Shown one piece after another: positions 60,629 to 64,000 of a DNA stretch of 64,000 bases. This DNA comes from Halomonas sp. UBA3074 (GTDB lineage Bacteria; Pseudomonadota; Gammaproteobacteria; Pseudomonadales; Halomonadaceae). The DNA is taken from assembly GCF_002366715.1 (NCBI RefSeq), contig NZ_DFBS01000012.1:62001-126000 (forward strand), given 5' to 3'. A program made the translations under genes and the position numbers. The notes beneath the pieces are model-generated. The model searched no databases. It was not told the origin of the DNA and saw nothing but the letters and a program-made list of their open reading frames with translations. Each line of letters starts with the position of its first letter. Within the stretch, counting starts at the first letter, position 1.

Positions 60629-61915
60629 TTACCGGCCCTCCCTGCGGATGCCGTTATTACTACTGCTATTCGACGACGAGGAGCTGCTTTGGGTGCTACG
60701 TAAGCGCTCGAGCAGATCAGCATCAAGCTGCTCATCACTGCTGCTCTCGGCATTGTCAGACGATGAATTGCTTCGATTGCCGCTAGTGGCGCCACGCATC
60801 TGGTCTAACGGTAGATACATTAGCGGGGCATTTTCGCTGACATCCAGCAGCACCTTCGGCGAGTTACCAAACACCTCTTCCATCGTGTCTAGGTACATAC
60901 GCTCACGCATGACCTCCGGCGCATTACCGTACTCGGAAAGCAGTGAGTTAAAGCGGTTGGCTTGACCCTGCGCTTCCGCGACTACCGACTCGCGATACCC
61001 TTGGCCCTGTTCAACGAGACGCTGCGCCTGACCCTGAGCTGCAGGGATGATCGCATTAGCGTATGCCATCCCTTCGTTAATCGTACGCTGACGATCTTCG
61101 CGGGCACGGATAACGTCATCAAACGCATCGATTACCGGTGCAGGGGCCGACGTCGATTCAATGTTAATGGTTTGTAAGCGAATACCAGCACCATAGTTAT
61201 CGAGATAAGACTGCAAACGGCTTGAGACTGAACTGCCCAGAATCTCACGACCCGAGGTTAGGATATCGATCATGTCAGTACCCCCCACCACGTGGCGCAA
61301 CGCCGAGTCCAATGCGTTTTCAATCGAAATAGCAGGATCACGCACATTCAGCACGAAATCGCGTGGATTAGCGACTTGGTACTGGGCAGAAATCTCTACT
61401 TCAACGATGTTTTCATCGCGGGTCAGCATGGACTGCGTTTGGGTAAGTGAGCGTACCCGCGTCACATTGACCATACGCACATCATCGATCAGTGGCGGAT
61501 TCCACTGCAGACCAGGCTCAACGATACCCTGGAATTCACCAAAGCGAAGGACAACGCCACGCTCGGACTGGTCCACTAAGTAAAAGCCCATGGCCGCCCA
61601 TATCGCCAGCGCCACAACGACCAGCAAGCCTGGCAGTGCAAAAGGATTGCGGTTTTTGCTACCACTACCGCCACCGCCCTTCTTGCCACCGCCTTTCTTG
61701 CTGCCACCCAACATACTATTGAGCTTGTCTTGAAACTTTTTCAGCGCTTCATCCAAATCAGGAGGTCCTTGGTTGTTGCCTCCCTTATTGCCATTGTTGC
61801 CGCCGTTGCCACCATTATTACTGCCACGGTTTCCATCGCCATCGTTTCCACCGCGTCGGCCGCCACTACTCCAAGGGTCATGCTGGTTGCCACCACCAGG
61901 CTCATTCCAGGCCAT
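60629..61915 (-). CDS. hflK: HflK, SPFH-domain modulator of FtsH protease
   Basis: HflK pairs with HflC around FtsH. The 428-residue product has a cytoplasmic N-terminal region of about 50 residues made almost only of Gly and Asn (GGNNGNKGGNNQG-type), a membrane helix (about 92-111), and an SPFH domain from about residue 112 (YLVDQSERGVVLRFGEFQGIVEPGLQWNPPLIDDVRMVN). A low-complexity Ser/Asn-rich tail ends the protein. The Gly/Asn-rich N-terminal region is longer than usual. A possible promoter lies upstream. Confidence 0.96.
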   Translation of the reverse strand: MAWNEPGGGNQHDPWSSGGRRGGNDGDGNRGSNNGGNGGNNGNKGGNNQGPPDLDEALKKFQDKLNSMLGGSKKGGGKKGGGGSGSKNRNPFALPGLLVVVALAIWAAMGFYLVDQSERGVVLRFGEFQGIVEPGLQWNPPLIDDVRMVNVTRVRSLTQTQSMLTRDENIVEVEISAQYQVANPRDFVLNVRDPAISIENALDSALRHVVGGTDMIDILTSGREILGSSVSSRLQSYLDNYGAGIRLQTINIESTSAPAPVIDAFDDVIRAREDRQRTINEGMAYANAIIPAAQGQAQRLVEQGQGYRESVVAEAQGQANRFNSLLSEYGNAPEVMRERMYLDTMEEVFGNSPKVLLDVSENAPLMYLPLDQMRGATSGNRSNSSSDNAESSSDEQLDADLLERLRSTQSSSSSSNSSSNNGIRREGR

Positions 61916-61992
61916 ACTTCGTCTCCACTAAGGTATTCGCTAGCGCTGATGCCACCGCATGACGCGTCAGCATCGCACTTTGATATTATTGC

Positions 61993-62021
61993 TCTATAAA
62001 ACTTGTACCATTTTTATACAA
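61993..62021 (-). promoter_or_regulatory. Candidate promoter in the hflX-hflK gap
   Basis: On the minus strand TTGTAT (62016-62021) and TATAGA (61993-61998) are separated by 17 bp, about 80 nt upstream of hflK. The same place shows an imperfect inverted repeat TTGTA/TACAA (62003-62007 and 62017-62021). This may let hflKC be expressed apart from hflX. Confidence 0.4.
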
Positions 62022-62062
62022 TTTAGAATACAGATAACGCTTTCAAATGAGCAATGAGCCGC

Positions 62063-63373
62063 TTACCACTCATCAATTTCCCGCAACGCTTCGGGTAAAT
62101 AGTGGTTGGCACGCTCACCTAATTGAGCCATTAATTGGTTGAAATCACGCCGCGGCAAACGAACATCCAGGACTGAACGCCCATGCTCGTCAAACGCTTC
62201 CTCACGAACAGCATTAAGTTCATGCAGACCAGCACGCAGCTTACCCTGCTCGGGCGTCAGTGTCAGCGAAAAGCCAATGACATCATTTGCCAAACGTTCG
62301 CTTAGCGCCTCGTGCAGCAATTCAAGCCCCTGACCCTGCTTCGCCGAGAGCCAAACGACTTCCGGCACCCCATGGCCATCTCGTTCGATACGGGGCGCGC
62401 TGTCGAGCTTATCGATTTTATTCATGACCTTGAGAACGGGCACATCATCAGCGCCGATCTCTTTTAGCACTAGCTCTACCTGCTCTACGTTTAACTCGCG
62501 GTCGGGGTCTGCTGCATCAATCACATGCACCAGTAAGGACGCTTCTGAAGCCTCCTGGAGCGTGGCCTGAAACGCTTCAACCAATTTGTGCGGCAAATGG
62601 CGGATAAAGCCAACGGTATCAGCCATTACCACGGGCCCAACATCTTCAATTTCAAGCCGTCTTAGCGTCGGGTCGAGCGACGCAAACAGTTGGTCAGCGG
62701 CATACACTTCAGAATTCGTTAACGCATTAAACAGCGTTGATTTACCCGCGTTGGTGTAACCCACCAGCGAAACGCTGTGAATTTCAGCACGGGCGCGGGC
62801 ACGGCGATTCTGGTCACGCTGGCTGCGCACTTTATCCAGTCGTTTGTGAATGGATTTAATCCGCCCACGTAACAAACGCCGATCCGTCTCAAGCTGTGTT
62901 TCACCAGGGCCACGCAAACCAATCCCGCCTTTTTGGCGTTCAAGGTGTGTCCACCCGCGTACCAGGCGTGTCGACATATATTCAAGCTGGGCAAGCTCTA
63001 CTTGCAGCTTACCTTCATGGGTTCTTGCCCGTTGCGCAAAAATATCGAGAATCAGACCGGTACGATCCAACACTCGGCACTTGAGCTCTTGCTCAACATT
63101 GCGCTCTTGGGAGGGGCTTAAGCTGTGATTGAAGATCACCAACTCGGCTTCATGAGCCGCGAGCAGTGCCCGCAACTCTTCCAACTTACCTGAGCCGATA
63201 AAAGTGCGCGAGTCAGGTCGATGGCGGCTGGCGGTGAGTAGAGTCGCAGGCTCTGCACCCGCAGAGCGTACGAGCTCTAGAAACTCACCCGGGTCTTCAC
63301 GTTTTTGCTCATCATGAAAATCGACATGAACAAGAACTGCCGTTTCACCGGCGTCTGGGCGTTCGAAAAACAA
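62063..63373 (-). CDS. hflX: Ribosome-splitting GTPase HflX
   Basis: HflX is an OBG-family GTPase that splits stalled 70S ribosomes, notably in heat shock. The start is TTG 63373, with CGAGG six nt upstream. The 436-residue product has an N-terminal HflX domain (VLVHVDFHDEQKREDPGEFLELVRSAGAEP, VIFNHSLSPSQERNVEQELKCRVLDRTGLILDIFAQRARTHEGKLQVELAQL), the linker helix with GGIGLRGPGETQLETDRRLLR, and the G domain with GYTNAGKS (205-212), DTVGFIRHLPHKLVEAF and NKID. It follows hfq. Confidence 0.97.
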   Translation of the reverse strand: MFFERPDAGETAVLVHVDFHDEQKREDPGEFLELVRSAGAEPATLLTASRHRPDSRTFIGSGKLEELRALLAAHEAELVIFNHSLSPSQERNVEQELKCRVLDRTGLILDIFAQRARTHEGKLQVELAQLEYMSTRLVRGWTHLERQKGGIGLRGPGETQLETDRRLLRGRIKSIHKRLDKVRSQRDQNRRARARAEIHSVSLVGYTNAGKSTLFNALTNSEVYAADQLFASLDPTLRRLEIEDVGPVVMADTVGFIRHLPHKLVEAFQATLQEASEASLLVHVIDAADPDRELNVEQVELVLKEIGADDVPVLKVMNKIDKLDSAPRIERDGHGVPEVVWLSAKQGQGLELLHEALSERLANDVIGFSLTLTPEQGKLRAGLHELNAVREEAFDEHGRSVLDVRLPRRDFNQLMAQLGERANHYLPEALREIDEW

Positions 63374-63410
63374 TCAATACCTCGTGGAATCTCTTGCTTA
63401 TTCAGCGGTG

Positions 63411-63659
63411 TTAAATCTCCGCATCCTGCTCTGCCGGGTCTTGCGCAGGCAAGCGTACGTTACGAGACGGAACCACCGTAGAAATAGCGTGTTTATAAAC
63501 CATCTGACTAACGGTATTGCGCAATAAAATAACAAACTGGTCAAACGATTCGATCTGGCCTTGTAGCTTGATGCCGTTGACCAAAAAGATGGAGACCGGA
63601 ATGCGCTCCTTGCGCAGAATGTTCAAGTAAGGGTCTTGAAGGGACTGCCCTTTGGACAT
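63411..63659 (-). CDS. hfq: RNA chaperone Hfq
   Basis: Hfq is a hexameric Sm-like protein that pairs small RNAs with mRNAs. I start at ATG 63659 (MSKGQSLQDPYLNILRKERIPVSIFLVNGIKL). The 82-residue product has both Sm motifs (VSIFLVNGIKLQGQIESFDQFVILLRN and YKHAISTVVPSR) and a short acidic tail ending AEQDAEI. The family range is wide (about 70-110), so this is short in the C-terminal tail. It follows miaA and precedes hflX, as in E. coli. Confidence 0.98.
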   Translation of the reverse strand: MSKGQSLQDPYLNILRKERIPVSIFLVNGIKLQGQIESFDQFVILLRNTVSQMVYKHAISTVVPSRNVRLPAQDPAEQDAEI

Positions 63660-63799
63660 GTTGCTCTCCCTAAAACTGTCGTTGGGGTTAATTTTCAAAT
63701 GGCGTGCCCTACTAGTGCTACGCCGCAATCTTTTGCCTGAAAAGCCTAATGTCGTCGAAAGTGTCTAACGACCCTTCGAAAACATACGCTTACTAAATC

Positions 63800-63826
63800 A
63801 CTATCTTAACGGACTATCTTACGCTA
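63800..63826. repeat. 13-bp tandem repeat overlapping the miaA stop codon
   Basis: ACTATCTTAACGG (63800-63812) and ACTATCTTACGCT (63813-63825) are adjacent and share a perfect 9-bp core. The second reaches into the miaA stop (63824-63826). On the minus strand both copies carry TAAGATAGT. Confidence 0.6.
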
Positions 63827-64000
63827 AGCACCGCTTTCACGCACGATTTTCAACACCTTATCAAGCGCGTCAGGACGTTGAGAATCCACCCATTCAAGCG
63901 ATGGCCAACTTCTTAACCACGTTAGCTGACGCTTGGCGAGCTGGCGAGTGGCAATGACGCCCCTATCTACCAGTGTGGCATAATCATACTCACCTTCGAG
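63824..64000 (-). CDS. miaA: tRNA dimethylallyltransferase, C-terminal part
   Basis: MiaA adds the dimethylallyl group to A37 of tRNAs that read UNN codons. Only the last 58 residues lie in the window, and the gene runs off its end. They contain GVIATRQLAKRQLTWLRSW, the conserved C-terminal core with ATRQLAKRQxTWLR, and end in KIVRESGA. The place directly upstream of hfq is typical. I identified it by translating the end of the window on the minus strand. Confidence 0.95.
   Translation of the reverse strand, partial: LEGEYDYATLVDRGVIATRQLAKRQLTWLRSWPSLEWVDSQRPDALDKVLKIVRESGA

Noticed and set aside
60408..60965. 185-residue Ser/Leu-rich open frame opposite hflC-hflK
   Set aside because: The Ser/Leu-rich and hydrophobic composition is the complement of Ser/Asn codons in hflK; no start signal.
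1..64000. Mobile elements, CRISPR arrays, restriction or defence systems
   Set aside because: No transposase, integrase, direct-repeat/spacer array or defence gene is present; gene order is that of conserved gammaproteobacterial core blocks.

Overview
The window is a gene-dense core stretch of a gammaproteobacterial chromosome. I read it as Halomonadaceae (Halomonas or a close relative). This is inference from gene order (petABC-sspAB next to rplM-rpsI, murA-hisG-hisD, hflC-hisZ-purA), a short HisG paired with HisZ, moderately high GC, and a very acidic lipoprotein as expected in a salt-tolerant organism. I see no insertion sequence, prophage, CRISPR array, tRNA or rRNA gene.

Layout. 1-4.3 kb: 5' end of rnpB and rsmI (minus), then lpoA-yraN-diaA-dolP (plus). 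4.4-10.8 kb (minus): sspB/sspA, the cytochrome bc1 operon petABC, the rplM-rpsI ribosomal operon, and zapE. 11-13.8 kb: zapG, a Nif3-family gene and degS. 13.8-20.7 kb (minus): the mlaFEDCB lipid transport operon running into ibaG, murA, hisG and hisD. 21-28.2 kb (plus): kdsD-kdsC-lptC-lptA-lptB-rpoN-hpf-ptsN-rapZ-ptsO. 28.2-31.7 kb: pmbA, darP and tldD. 31.7-40.1 kb (minus): mreB-mreC-mreD-maf-rng-yhdP-tldD. 40.3-43.6 kb (plus): gatCAB. 43.7-47.8 kb (minus): sixA, gpsA, htpG and a YkvA-like gene. 47.9-56.1 kb: slt, a LysE exporter, a cold-shock gene, an acidic lipoprotein, a YegS-type lipid kinase, pepN and yajQ. 56.3-64 kb: cobO, then miaA-hfq-hflX-hflK-hflC-hisZ-purA (minus).

Functionally the window is dominated by envelope building and upkeep: peptidoglycan (lpoA, murA, slt, mreBCD), LPS synthesis and export (kdsD, kdsC, lptCAB), outer-membrane lipid balance (mla, dolP, yhdP), and envelope quality control (degS, hflKC). 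Respiration (petABC), translation (rplM, rpsI, gatCAB, hpf, rsmI, darP) and nitrogen-PTS/sigma-54 regulation (rpoN, ptsN, rapZ, ptsO) make up most of the rest.

The most unusual signal is not a gene. Many genes end in short tandem duplications (unit 11-17 bp) that include or directly follow the stop codon: zapG, murA, tldD, htpG, the acidic lipoprotein, pepN, yajQ and miaA, and more weakly mreB and the lipid kinase. Related duplications sit just upstream of the rsmI and mlaE starts. I know no named repeat family with this behaviour. Two regulatory sites also stand out: a near-consensus sigma-54 promoter in front of rpoN itself, and a textbook sigma-32 promoter in front of htpG.
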